Of a stretch of 13,478 bases of DNA, positions 1-6,607 are shown piece by piece. The translations under genes were made by a program, and so were the position numbers. Below the pieces are notes generated by a model. That model saw only the letters and a list, made by a program, of their open reading frames with translations. It was not told the origin of the DNA and did no database searches. Origin of the DNA: Planctomycetota bacterium (GTDB lineage: Bacteria > Planctomycetota > Brocadiia > SM23-32); the NCBI GenBank assembly GCA_018400625.1, contig JAGYMJ010000467.1, forward strand, positions 1 to 13,478. The letters are read 5' to 3'. The first letter of the stretch is position 1; each line of letters starts with the position of its first letter.

Positions 1-153
1 ACTTTGACAATCCCCGGCCTCGCCCGCCGCGTTTCTGCCCAGGGGGATAAAGTTATATTTGTAAGCTTTTATGCAAGATAAAAAATTTATCTTCCAATGG
101 CTTATCCCACCCTGGGCAGAAACGCGGCGGGCGAGGCCGGGGATTGTCAAAGT
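1..153. repeat. Long inverted repeat, 44-bp perfect arms
   Basis: Positions 1-44 and 110-153 are exact reverse complements of each other (outer end ACTTTGACAATCCCCGG, inner end TTTCTGCCCAGGG). The match continues imperfectly to about 50 and 101. The AT-rich loop contains a second perfect palindrome, AAGATAAA (75-82) with TTTATCTT (86-93). The arms are GC-rich, unlike the loop. No reading frame in it is convincing. It lies downstream of the minus-strand barrel gene and could fold the end of that transcript, but no U-tract follows. It may be a MITE, a foldback element, or a fold-back artefact at a contig end, because the left arm begins exactly at base 1. Confidence 0.9.
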
Positions 154-158
154 TATTG

Positions 159-228
159 TAGTGAATAAATACTCCTCCACAGGGACAAGCCCGGCGGTAG
201 AAATCCAAAATCAACGTGTTTCACTGAA
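159..228. repeat. Degenerate copy of the dispersed palindromic repeat
   Basis: The left end TAGTGAATA and right end AACGTGTTTCACTGAAT are imperfectly complementary. Read on the minus strand, the copy begins CAGTGAAACACGTTG, which matches 14 of 15 bases of the copy at 13435 when one base is allowed to differ. The centre keeps a CCGCC/GTGGAGG-type core. It lacks the TAAGTCCT flank of the better copies, so it is a decayed or partial relative. Confidence 0.5.
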
Positions 229-265
229 TACATTAATTCTCAACGCAGTAACGCTACCCAACAGA

Positions 266-1225
266 TCAAAACTCATAAGCCACAGACAGCAGTAATCTTC
301 TCGTACGGGACGCGTTTCGGCCGGCGACCGGATGCTGATATCCGGTTTTCAGGCGTGCTTGCTTATTGATATCAAAAATCCCCCCTACGGTGACGTGAAG
401 CTGATCGGAGTCGTTGCCTTCACTACAGACGAAACGATGTTCATAGTTCAGTTCGGCGAGTGGGCGAAACGGGCCATTGGTATAAACTGCACCCGTATTG
501 AAATCCAGAACTCCGCGTTCACCCGGACTTTTTTCAGTATCCTCGTGTTTGTTCCAGCCGGTATATACGCCAAAATCACGCTTATAGGTTCGGCGGGTGC
601 GTCCGAAGGGAAGTGAATAGCCGAAATCGGTGTTAAATGTGATCTTCTCCCTTTCGTGCGTCAAAACGAGCCGCTGATCGAAACTCCAATAATTCTGACC
701 GGGGCCGAAACGTCCGCGCTCGAGGATGGTATGTCGGCCGATCGGGATCGTCAGACCCGGTACATAGGCAACACTGACCCCGCGGTCGTCAAGGATACGC
801 CTTTTCAACGACACCCTCAGGTCGTCCATGCCGCGCCCGTGGTTACCGACCTCATATCCAAAATCCGCGCTTACAAGGGGCATGAGACGATCTTTCATAT
901 CAACCCATCCCGTGGACAGGGTGAGGTCCGTATCAGGTGCAATGCCCCGCGTAACTTCAAGGATCCACTCATACATGCGGAAAGCCCCCCCCTCCCGACG
1001 TGTGCGTGACCAGTGATTGTTCCACCATCCGCGTTTCCCGGAATTCGCTCTGGAGTACACCATCCCGAACTCCACATCCATAGCTCCCTGTTCAAGCGGC
1101 ACCGCGGATTCCGTTTCCAGCGTCTCGCCGCCCCCATAACCACCGGCACTTCCGGGTTCCACAAATCCCATTACGAACACAGCCGCCATCATACCTGCTG
1201 CTATTCTCAAAGTTTTAGCTTTCAT
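266..1225 (-). CDS. Outer-membrane beta-barrel protein with signal peptide
   Basis: The predicted product has 319 residues. The frame is open to 1279, but the ATG at 1225 was chosen because GGAG lies six bases upstream of it. The start at 1237 has no such site, and the 1279 start falls inside the mobile element. Residues 1-27 form a signal peptide (Lys2, Lys4, hydrophobic 5-22, likely cleavage after GSA at 25-27). The mature part alternates polar and hydrophobic residues as in beta-strands, with charged Gly/Asn/Asp-rich turns, and ends VAYEF, a C-terminal phenylalanine typical of barrels recognised by the BAM complex. The mature start (residues 35-55, ETLETESAVPLEQG then a VEFG strand) resembles the 'transporter'/MetA-pathway phenol-degradation outer-membrane family, but this is a weak resemblance and no substrate can be inferred. 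The gene stands alone, divergent from purD. Confidence 0.78.
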   Translation of the reverse strand: MKAKTLRIAAGMMAAVFVMGFVEPGSAGGYGGGETLETESAVPLEQGAMDVEFGMVYSRANSGKRGWWNNHWSRTRREGGAFRMYEWILEVTRGIAPDTDLTLSTGWVDMKDRLMPLVSADFGYEVGNHGRGMDDLRVSLKRRILDDRGVSVAYVPGLTIPIGRHTILERGRFGPGQNYWSFDQRLVLTHEREKITFNTDFGYSLPFGRTRRTYKRDFGVYTGWNKHEDTEKSPGERGVLDFNTGAVYTNGPFRPLAELNYEHRFVCSEGNDSDQLHVTVGGIFDINKQARLKTGYQHPVAGRNASRTRRLLLSVAYEF

Positions 1226-1266
1226 AGCCCTCTCCATTGTGAAAAACTCCGATTTACGAACGTTTT

Positions 1267-1375
1267 GAGCCCGTTGCATAATTGCAACATGACTCTATAT
1301 ATTGTAGTCAATATGTTTTATTAGTCCTATATGATATATATTCCGCGAAGATATCGTGAATTATGCAACAGGCTC
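1267..1375. mobile_element. MITE-like element with 17-bp terminal inverted repeats
   Basis: The left end GAGCCCGTTGCATAATT (1267-1283) and right end AATTATGCAACAGGCTC (1359-1375) are complementary at 16 of 17 positions. The element is flanked by a direct GTTTT on both sides (1262-1266 and 1376-1380), as expected of a 5-bp target-site duplication. The interior is AT-rich and has no coding capacity, so it would be moved by a transposase encoded elsewhere. It sits 41 bases upstream of the barrel gene start and therefore probably displaced or supplies part of that gene's promoter. The low-complexity target sequence is the main caveat. Confidence 0.68.
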
Positions 1376-1390
1376 GTTTTATCCGGCAAA

Positions 1391-1471
1391 TATTCAGTGA
1401 AGTGCGTAGTTTTCTCACCGCCGTTACAGGGCACGGCGGAGGAACAATGGGTTTACTGAGGACTTACCCGG
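1391..1471. repeat. Dispersed palindromic repeat, copy 2
   Basis: On the minus strand it reads GGTAAGTCCTCAGTAAACC, then TTGTTCCTCCGCCG, then the loop and CGGCGG, ending near TTCACTGAATA. It matches the copies at 10077-10150 and 13427-13478 in opposite orientation; the stretch GGAGGAACAA next to an ACAGGGCACGG core is shared with the right-end copy. Its own arms are imperfectly complementary. It lies in the 415-base gap between the barrel gene and purD. The rest of that gap (about 1472-1640) is AT-rich and holds only the possible promoter listed separately. Confidence 0.75.
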
Positions 1472-1556
1472 CATATCCATTTTATAATATAACAGATATT
1501 TTGCCAAGGGAAAGGCATTTTTATATCATGACGTTTTTTTTCGATCTGGTTTACAG

Positions 1557-1585
1557 TTGACAAAATAACGTTTTTTATAGACAAT
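1557..1585 (+). promoter_or_regulatory. Possible sigma-70-type promoter for purD
   Basis: A perfect -35 hexamer TTGACA (1557-1562) is followed after 17 bases by GACAAT (1580-1585), a weak -10 in an AT-rich stretch. A second TTGACA at 1600-1605 has no good partner. The position, about 55 bases before purD, is reasonable. This is pattern matching only, and sigma factors of this lineage are unknown. Confidence 0.35.
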
Positions 1586-1640
1586 ATCGACGGTAACTTT
1601 TGACAGATATTATTTCCTATAGCCATTAAGAGGTAGAGGT

Positions 1641-2927
1641 ATGAAAGTTCTCATCATTGGAAGCGGTGGGCGTGAACATGCTTTGGCATGGAAGATATCC
1701 CGGTCACCTCTGGTTGACAAAATATTTTGCGCACCCGGGAATGCCGGCATCGAAAAGCATGCGGAGTGTGTTAATATAGGCAGCGGAGATATTAAAGGAC
1801 TCAGGCGCTTTGCACGGGATAATGGAATCGATATGACGGTCGTCGGCCCTGAAGCGCCTCTTTGCGCGGGTATTGTTGATAGCTTTGAGGCATGGGACCT
1901 GAAAATATTCGGCCCGGCCCAAACGGCGGCGCGCCTGGAAGGAAGCAAAGTCTTTGCCAAGCAGCTCATGGAACGCCATACCATACCCACTGCTACGTTT
2001 AGAACATTTGATTCGGCCGATAGGGCAAAAGCCTATATAGATATGGTCGGCGCGCCTATTGTGGTCAAGGCCGATGGTTTAGCCGCCGGGAAAGCCGCTA
2101 TCGTTTGCCGTTCCGAAGAAGAAGCCCGCAGCGCGGTCAACCGTATAATGATCGAGGAGGAATTTGGTGATGCCGGAAAACAAATAGTCATCGAAGAATG
2201 TCTCAAAGGCGAAGAAGTTAGCGTCCTGGCCCTTACAGACGGGCATGGTATCGCTTTGCTGCCGCCCTGTCAGGACCATAAACCCGTATATGACGGTGAT
2301 GAGGGGCCGAACACCGGCGGCATGGGAGCTTATAGCCCCGCCCCGGTGCTGACATATAACATGGCGGGTATTGCCGAACGCGAAGTGATTATACAGACCA
2401 TTCACGCGATGAATCGTGAGGATAGACCTTATCGGGGTGTGCTTTATGCCGGGCTCATGATACAGGAAGAAAATGCCTATGTGCTGGAATATAATTGCAG
2501 ATTTGGTGACCCTGAAATGCAGCCCCTGGCTATGCGTCTGAAAAGTGATATCGTTCCTATTTTAATGGCCTCTATAGAAGGGAATCTGGCGGATATGGAA
2601 ATAGAGTGGCATGAAGGGGCCGCTCTGTGTGTAATTATGGCCTCTGAAGGCTATCCCGCCGGCTATGAAAAAGGCGAACCTGTAAGCGGCCTGGAAGATG
2701 TTGAAAAAATGGACGATGTCATGGTTTTCCATAGCGGAACACGTTCTGAAGGTGGGCGATGCTTAACCGACGGAGGCCGTGTGCTGGGCGTAACCGCGCG
2801 AGGCGCCGATATCAAATCCGCCAGAAAGCTTGCATACGAAGCCGTCGGAAAAATACATTTCCAGGGGGCGCATTATCGTACTGATATCGGTTGGAAGGCC
2901 CTCGGAAGAGAAAAGAGCGGATTTTAA
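1641..2927 (+). CDS. purD: Phosphoribosylamine-glycine ligase (GAR synthetase)
   Basis: PurD joins 5-phosphoribosylamine and glycine using ATP, the second step of de novo purine synthesis, in the cytoplasm. The 428-residue length is normal for the family. The N-terminal domain begins VLIIGSGGREHALAW (3-17) and includes VGPEAPLCAGIVD (68-80). The ATP-grasp part shows GPAQTAARLEGSK (91-103), VVKADGLAAGK (141-151), the PNTGGMGAYSPAP signature (223-235) and the metal-site stretch EYNCRFGDPE (283-292). Two positions differ from the commonest sequence: AAGKAA where AAGKGV is usual, and PEMQ (291-294) where PETQ is usual; both seem tolerable. A GAGGT ribosome site precedes the ATG. glyQ follows after 38 bases with no terminator visible, so the two are probably co-transcribed and share glycine as a substrate. 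Confidence 0.96.
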   Translation: MKVLIIGSGGREHALAWKISRSPLVDKIFCAPGNAGIEKHAECVNIGSGDIKGLRRFARDNGIDMTVVGPEAPLCAGIVDSFEAWDLKIFGPAQTAARLEGSKVFAKQLMERHTIPTATFRTFDSADRAKAYIDMVGAPIVVKADGLAAGKAAIVCRSEEEARSAVNRIMIEEEFGDAGKQIVIEECLKGEEVSVLALTDGHGIALLPPCQDHKPVYDGDEGPNTGGMGAYSPAPVLTYNMAGIAEREVIIQTIHAMNREDRPYRGVLYAGLMIQEENAYVLEYNCRFGDPEMQPLAMRLKSDIVPILMASIEGNLADMEIEWHEGAALCVIMASEGYPAGYEKGEPVSGLEDVEKMDDVMVFHSGTRSEGGRCLTDGGRVLGVTARGADIKSARKLAYEAVGKIHFQGAHYRTDIGWKALGREKSGF

Positions 2928-2965
2928 ACGACAACAATAGTTAATTAAGATACAGGAGCGTTTTT

Positions 2966-3835
2966 TTGAATTTTCAGCAGCTTATCCTTGCACTTCAACA
3001 ATACTGGACCGCGCGGGAATGTTTACTTGTTCAGCCGTCCGATATAGAGGTTGGAGCCGGCACTTTCAACCCCGCAACTTTTTTGCGTTGTCTGGGGCCT
3101 GAACCCTGGAATGTTGCATATGTCGAGCCTTCACGCCGGCCGACAGACGGACGTTACGGGGAAAATCCCAATCGGCTGGGGGCTTATTATCAGTTCCAGG
3201 TTATTTTGAAACCGGCCCCTTTTGACTCCCAGGATGTTTACCTTGACAGTTTGAAGGCTCTCGGGATCGACCTTAAGGAACACGATGTGCGTTTTGTCGA
3301 AGATGATTGGGAGTCACCTACCCTCGGCGCTACCGGGCTGGGATGGGAAGTATGGCTGGATGGTATGGAAGTCACCCAGTTTACTTATTTTCAGCGTGTG
3401 GGCGGGATCGATCTCGAGCCCGTATGTGTGGAACTCACTTACGGTCTTGAACGCATTGCAATGTTCATTCAGAAAAAAGAAAGCGTTTTCGATCTGGAAT
3501 GGGCGCCGGGCATTACTTACGGCGATATCCGGAGGGGAGAAGAAGTCGAGTATTCCAGGTACAATTTTGAAATCGCCGATGTGCGTAAATTGCTTTCCTG
3601 GTTTGATGATTTTGAGAGTGAATGTGAAAAATGCCTGCAAGCCGAGGTCGTTATGCCGGCCTGCGATTACGTGCTGAAAAGCTCTCATGCTTTCAACGTT
3701 CTTGACGCTCGCGGCGCGATCAGCGTCACGGAACGCACCAATTATATCGGAAGAGTGCGCCAATTAGCGCGTCAGGTTGCGCGCGTTTATTTAGAGCAAA
3801 GAAGGGCAGCGGGATTTCCATTCCTCAAAAGCTAA
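2966..3835 (+). CDS. glyQ: Glycyl-tRNA synthetase alpha subunit (TTG start)
   Basis: This is the catalytic alpha subunit of the bacterial tetrameric glycyl-tRNA synthetase, which activates glycine and charges tRNA-Gly together with the beta subunit GlyS. The 289-residue length is typical. Signature stretches are [19 protein letters not shown] (30-48), the block [20 protein letters not shown] (51-70), [10 protein letters not shown] (76-85), [18 protein letters not shown] (126-143) and the class II motif [11 protein letters not shown] (156-166). The start is TTG, supported by AGGAG at 2954-2958 seven bases upstream. In most genomes glyS follows directly; here an exporter gene follows, so glyS must lie elsewhere. 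Confidence 0.96.
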   Translation: MNFQQLILALQQYWTARECLLVQPSDIEVGAGTFNPATFLRCLGPEPWNVAYVEPSRRPTDGRYGENPNRLGAYYQFQVILKPAPFDSQDVYLDSLKALGIDLKEHDVRFVEDDWESPTLGATGLGWEVWLDGMEVTQFTYFQRVGGIDLEPVCVELTYGLERIAMFIQKKESVFDLEWAPGITYGDIRRGEEVEYSRYNFEIADVRKLLSWFDDFESECEKCLQAEVVMPACDYVLKSSHAFNVLDARGAISVTERTNYIGRVRQLARQVARVYLEQRRAAGFPFLKS

Positions 3836-3859
3836 AATTACCATCTTAGTATCTTTTTT

Positions 3860-4348
3860 ATGAAAATTTCAAAAAAACCAGATATAACCAAGTGGCTGCG
3901 GTCTCCGAGACGGGAGGTTGCGGTAATGATTATCTTTCTAACTCTCTCATTTTTAGCTTTAGCTATTATTTCGTGGGCGATGAAAGGCGAAGCGGCTTCC
4001 AACGAAATGTCAACATTTATTGTTTCAGGTTTCATTTTTGGTTTTTTTCTTTTGAGTACTTCTATAGCTGTTGTTGCTGCATTGGCTGGTATCGGTGGCG
4101 GAGTCATATTTACTCCAATCATGCTCGCTTTTACTCCGATCCACAGCCTTATAATAAGGGCGGCCGGATTGTTATTATGCATGACCAGCGGCTTGTCATC
4201 GACCGGTCCCTATTTTAAAAGAGGGTTAGGTAATCTTCATACGTGTATTTTTCTCAGCATAGCACTGTCGGTAGGTTTTTTTACGGGTGCAGTAAGCGCT
4301 ATTGCTGTCAGTGAACTGCTTGGAGAAGGGGGGGGAGGCTGGGGTTAG
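3860..4348 (+). CDS. TauE/SafE-family exporter, N-terminal fragment (frameshifted)
   Basis: This is the first half of a multi-spanning membrane protein of the TauE/SafE (sulfite/organic-anion exporter) family. Hydrophobic segments lie near residues 23-40, 52-73, 78-95 and 128-150. The family repeat start AALAGIGGGVIFTPIMLAF is at residues 73-91. The frame reads out of the family sequence at the run of eight G (4328-4335) and stops at 4348. Reading one base fewer there continues as EAGVRISLGVLVAFFF, a credible membrane segment. No ribosome site precedes 3860, whereas GGGAGG (3912-3917) lies eight bases before an in-frame ATG at 3926, which may be the true start; the longer form has a basic cytoplasmic N-terminus. 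Substrate unknown. The region is visibly AT-richer than glyQ or recA, consistent with transfer. Confidence 0.75.
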   Translation: MKISKKPDITKWLRSPRREVAVMIIFLTLSFLALAIISWAMKGEAASNEMSTFIVSGFIFGFFLLSTSIAVVAALAGIGGGVIFTPIMLAFTPIHSLIIRAAGLLLCMTSGLSSTGPYFKRGLGNLHTCIFLSIALSVGFFTGAVSAIAVSELLGEGGGGWG

Positions 4349-4359
4349 AATTTCTTTAG

Positions 4360-5031
4360 GTGTTCTTGTCGCTTTTTTTTTCATTCTATTTTTTGTTTGG
4401 GAAAAAAAGTGTTGCATGGCCTGAGACAGAACATTCGGATGCTTTTACACGTTGGTTAAAACTGTCCTCGTTCCGTTACTTTGAGGAATCACATGATCGC
4501 ATGGTGCATTATAAAATGAGCAGGATGGCGTTAGGTTTTATACTGCTTTGTTTTGTAGGAATAATAGGAGGTTTTTTTGGTATGGGGGCTGGATGGGCGA
4601 TACTTCCCATCCATAATTTTATTTTAGGTGCTCCGCTTAAGGTTGCAGCGGCTAATAGCCGAATCGTATTAGGAACCGGAGCTTGTGTTGCGGGCTGGCC
4701 GTACCTCAGGAGTGGAGCAATGATCCCTCTCTTTGTAGCCCCCTTGATAGCCGGTCAAATTTTTGGAGGATACTTAGGCTCTCTTTTGGTACTCAAAATT
4801 AAAGCCGGATTTATCCGGGTTTTTTTGATAGGAATCTTGTTTTTCACAAGTTTTGGGTTAATAAGAGAAGGGCTTGAACGCCTAAATTTGATCCCTGAAA
4901 CCCCTGATATCGTATCAGTAGCAGTATTGGTTGTTATCCTTTTTTTTGTTTTTGTTTCAATCTATAAATCGCAAAAAGCGAGTGAAAAAATAAGCAATCG
5001 AGAATCCTTAAAAGATAAGGAGGATGTCTAA
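4360..5031 (+). CDS. TauE/SafE-family exporter, C-terminal fragment (frameshifted)
   Basis: This is the second half of the same exporter, with the second family repeat GIIGGFFGMGAGWAILP at about residues 67-83 and four further hydrophobic segments, ending in a charged cytoplasmic tail. No ribosome site serves the GTG at 4360. An in-frame ATG at 4501 could restart translation but would lose a membrane segment. With one base removed from the G run (4328-4335) and one from the T9 (4372-4381 area) or A7 (4402-4408) run, a single 389-residue protein of family-like length runs from 3860 to 5031, which I take as the intact form. It ends in an AAGGAGG site (5017-5023) that serves the next gene, whose ATG overlaps this TAA by one base. 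Confidence 0.75.
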   Translation: MFLSLFFSFYFLFGKKSVAWPETEHSDAFTRWLKLSSFRYFEESHDRMVHYKMSRMALGFILLCFVGIIGGFFGMGAGWAILPIHNFILGAPLKVAAANSRIVLGTGACVAGWPYLRSGAMIPLFVAPLIAGQIFGGYLGSLLVLKIKAGFIRVFLIGILFFTSFGLIREGLERLNLIPETPDIVSVAVLVVILFFVFVSIYKSQKASEKISNRESLKDKEDV

Positions 5032-5468
5032 TGAACACTGATGCCTCTGATACTAAGAGTCCTTCGGTTACCACTGCAGCCCAAAGCTTATACGGTAGAA
5101 TTGTCCACGCTATTACTATAACAATAGCTTTAATATGCATGGCAGGTCCGGTGCTGGTCTTGTATAGACCCGGCGAAAACTTTCTCAGGCCAGGCATTGT
5201 GTTCTCTTTGTTGTGGGAAGGGCATGACGTAAAATCTATATGGGAAGGAGCAGGCGCTGGATTTCCTGGCCCCCATTTTTATCTGCAATCGCTAATTTCC
5301 GGAGATGGACTGATCCAATTTGCCATTGTTTTGGGTTGCAGCGCGGCATTGATAGGTCTGGTGCCGACTATGGTATGTTATTTCCGGGGGAAAGATTACC
5401 TTTACGCGGGGCTGTGTTTGGTGATCTGTCTTCTCATCGGTCTTTCCATGACAGATATTATATTATAA
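5031..5468 (+). CDS. Small membrane protein, DUF1634-like
   Basis: The product has 145 residues and three strong membrane segments (about 27-45, 94-117, 123-143). Between the first two lies a soluble loop rich in Gly and Pro (46-90). The layout and the GDGLIQFAIVLGCSAALIGLVP and KDYLYAGLCLVICLLIG stretches resemble DUF1634 membrane proteins, which are often encoded beside TauE/SafE exporters; this family assignment is an inference from memory. Its ATG overlaps the exporter stop (TAATG) and has an AAGGAGG site eight bases upstream (5017-5023), so translation is probably coupled and the two may form one membrane complex. Codon use is AT-rich like the exporter. A TATAAT hexamer at 5464-5469 at its end could belong to a recA promoter. 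Confidence 0.7.
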   Translation: MNTDASDTKSPSVTTAAQSLYGRIVHAITITIALICMAGPVLVLYRPGENFLRPGIVFSLLWEGHDVKSIWEGAGAGFPGPHFYLQSLISGDGLIQFAIVLGCSAALIGLVPTMVCYFRGKDYLYAGLCLVICLLIGLSMTDIIL

Positions 5469-5554
5469 TACCCTTATCTGATAAAATATAAACATGCGAA
5501 ATAAAGGAACAATTTTATGATTTCACTGAAACTTTAAATAATGAGGTTATGTAC

Positions 5555-6601
5555 ATGGCGCAGAAGAAAGAAAACCCAGAAGATGCTCGTCAGCAAGCTC
5601 TTGACCGTACCCTGAAACATTTAGAAAAAGAGTATGGTAAGGGAACCATCCAGACCATGGGCGAAGACAGTGCGCGACTCGCCATCCCCGCTATCCCTAC
5701 CGGTTCCCTGGCCCTGGACATGGCGCTGGGAGTGGGCGGGCTGCCGCGGGGACGGGTCATTGAGGTGTACGGCCCGGAGGCGTCCGGAAAAACGACACTG
5801 ACCTTGCAGACGATCGCCAATGCACAGAAGGCCGGGGGAATTGCGGCCTTCGTCGATGCGGAACACGCTTTGGACCCCGATTATGCCAAACTGTTAGGCG
5901 TGGATATGGAAAACCTGCTGATCCATCAGCCCGACTCCGCAGAACAGGCCCTGGATGTTGTCGAGGCGCTCGTGCGCAGTAACGCCATCGATATCGTCGC
6001 TATCGACTCCGTAGCGGCCCTCGTCCCACGTGAAGAGGTCGAGGGAGAGATGGGAGACCAAACTATCGGTCTTCAGGCGCGCCTGATGTCGCGGGCTCTG
6101 CGAAAACTTACCGCCTCTATCTCCAAATCGCGCACCACGGTTGTTTTTATCAATCAGATAAGAATGAAAGTCGGTGTGATGTTTGGTTCACCCGAAACCA
6201 CTCCCGGCGGGCGGGCTTTGAAATTCTATAGTGCGGTGCGGATTGAAATCAGGCGCATCACCAGCATTAAAGAGGGCGATGAGACGATAGGTAACCGGTG
6301 CCGTATTAAAATTGCAAAAAATAAAGTCGCCCCCCCGTTCAAACGCTGTGAGGTTGACCTCCTTTTCGATGGTGGACTCTCCAGAGCAGGCGATCTGGTC
6401 GATCTGGGGGTTGAAGCCGATATCGTCGAAAAGTCCGGGTCGTGGTATTCCTACGGCGATACCAAGTTGGGCCAGGGTAAAGAAAAGGCGCGCGCGTTCT
6501 TTGAAGAAAATCCTGAAATTGCTGAAAAAGTGGAGATGGCCATATTAGAAAAAGAAGCCCCTCAACTGGCCGAAAAAATCAAACAACAAAAACAAAAATG
6601 A
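5555..6601 (+). CDS. recA: Recombinase A
   Basis: RecA is the DNA-dependent ATPase that forms filaments on single-stranded DNA, drives strand exchange and stimulates LexA self-cleavage. The product has 348 residues from the ATG at 5555. This start has GAGG (5543-5546) eight bases upstream; the ATG at 5549 would be only two bases from it. Visible features are Walker [10 protein letters not shown] (73-81), the [10 protein letters not shown] stretch (99-108), Walker B IVAIDS (147-152), loop 1 EGEMGD (163-168) and the DNA-binding loop 2 from NQIRMKVG through [10 protein letters not shown] (200-219). The C-terminus ends in a basic QQKQK rather than the acidic tail of many RecA proteins. No recX follows. 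I saw no clear E. coli-type or Gram-positive-type SOS box in 5470-5554. Confidence 0.97.
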   Translation: MAQKKENPEDARQQALDRTLKHLEKEYGKGTIQTMGEDSARLAIPAIPTGSLALDMALGVGGLPRGRVIEVYGPEASGKTTLTLQTIANAQKAGGIAAFVDAEHALDPDYAKLLGVDMENLLIHQPDSAEQALDVVEALVRSNAIDIVAIDSVAALVPREEVEGEMGDQTIGLQARLMSRALRKLTASISKSRTTVVFINQIRMKVGVMFGSPETTPGGRALKFYSAVRIEIRRITSIKEGDETIGNRCRIKIAKNKVAPPFKRCEVDLLFDGGLSRAGDLVDLGVEADIVEKSGSWYSYGDTKLGQGKEKARAFFEENPEIAEKVEMAILEKEAPQLAEKIKQQKQK

Positions 6602-6607
6602 GGCGAT

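Noticed and set aside
1363..1560. Open frame of 65 codons on the plus strand in the gap before purD
   Set aside because: It begins in the MITE end, runs through the palindromic repeat, has no ribosome site and no recognisable protein character.
1601..5461. Shared 13-base word TGACAGATATTAT at 1601-1613 and 5449-5461
   Set aside because: Flanks do not match, and one AT-rich 13-base coincidence is expected by chance in a window this long.
5470..5554. SOS/LexA box upstream of recA
   Set aside because: I looked for CTGT-N8-ACAG and GAAC-type palindromes and found only half sites (GAAC near 5507), not a palindrome.
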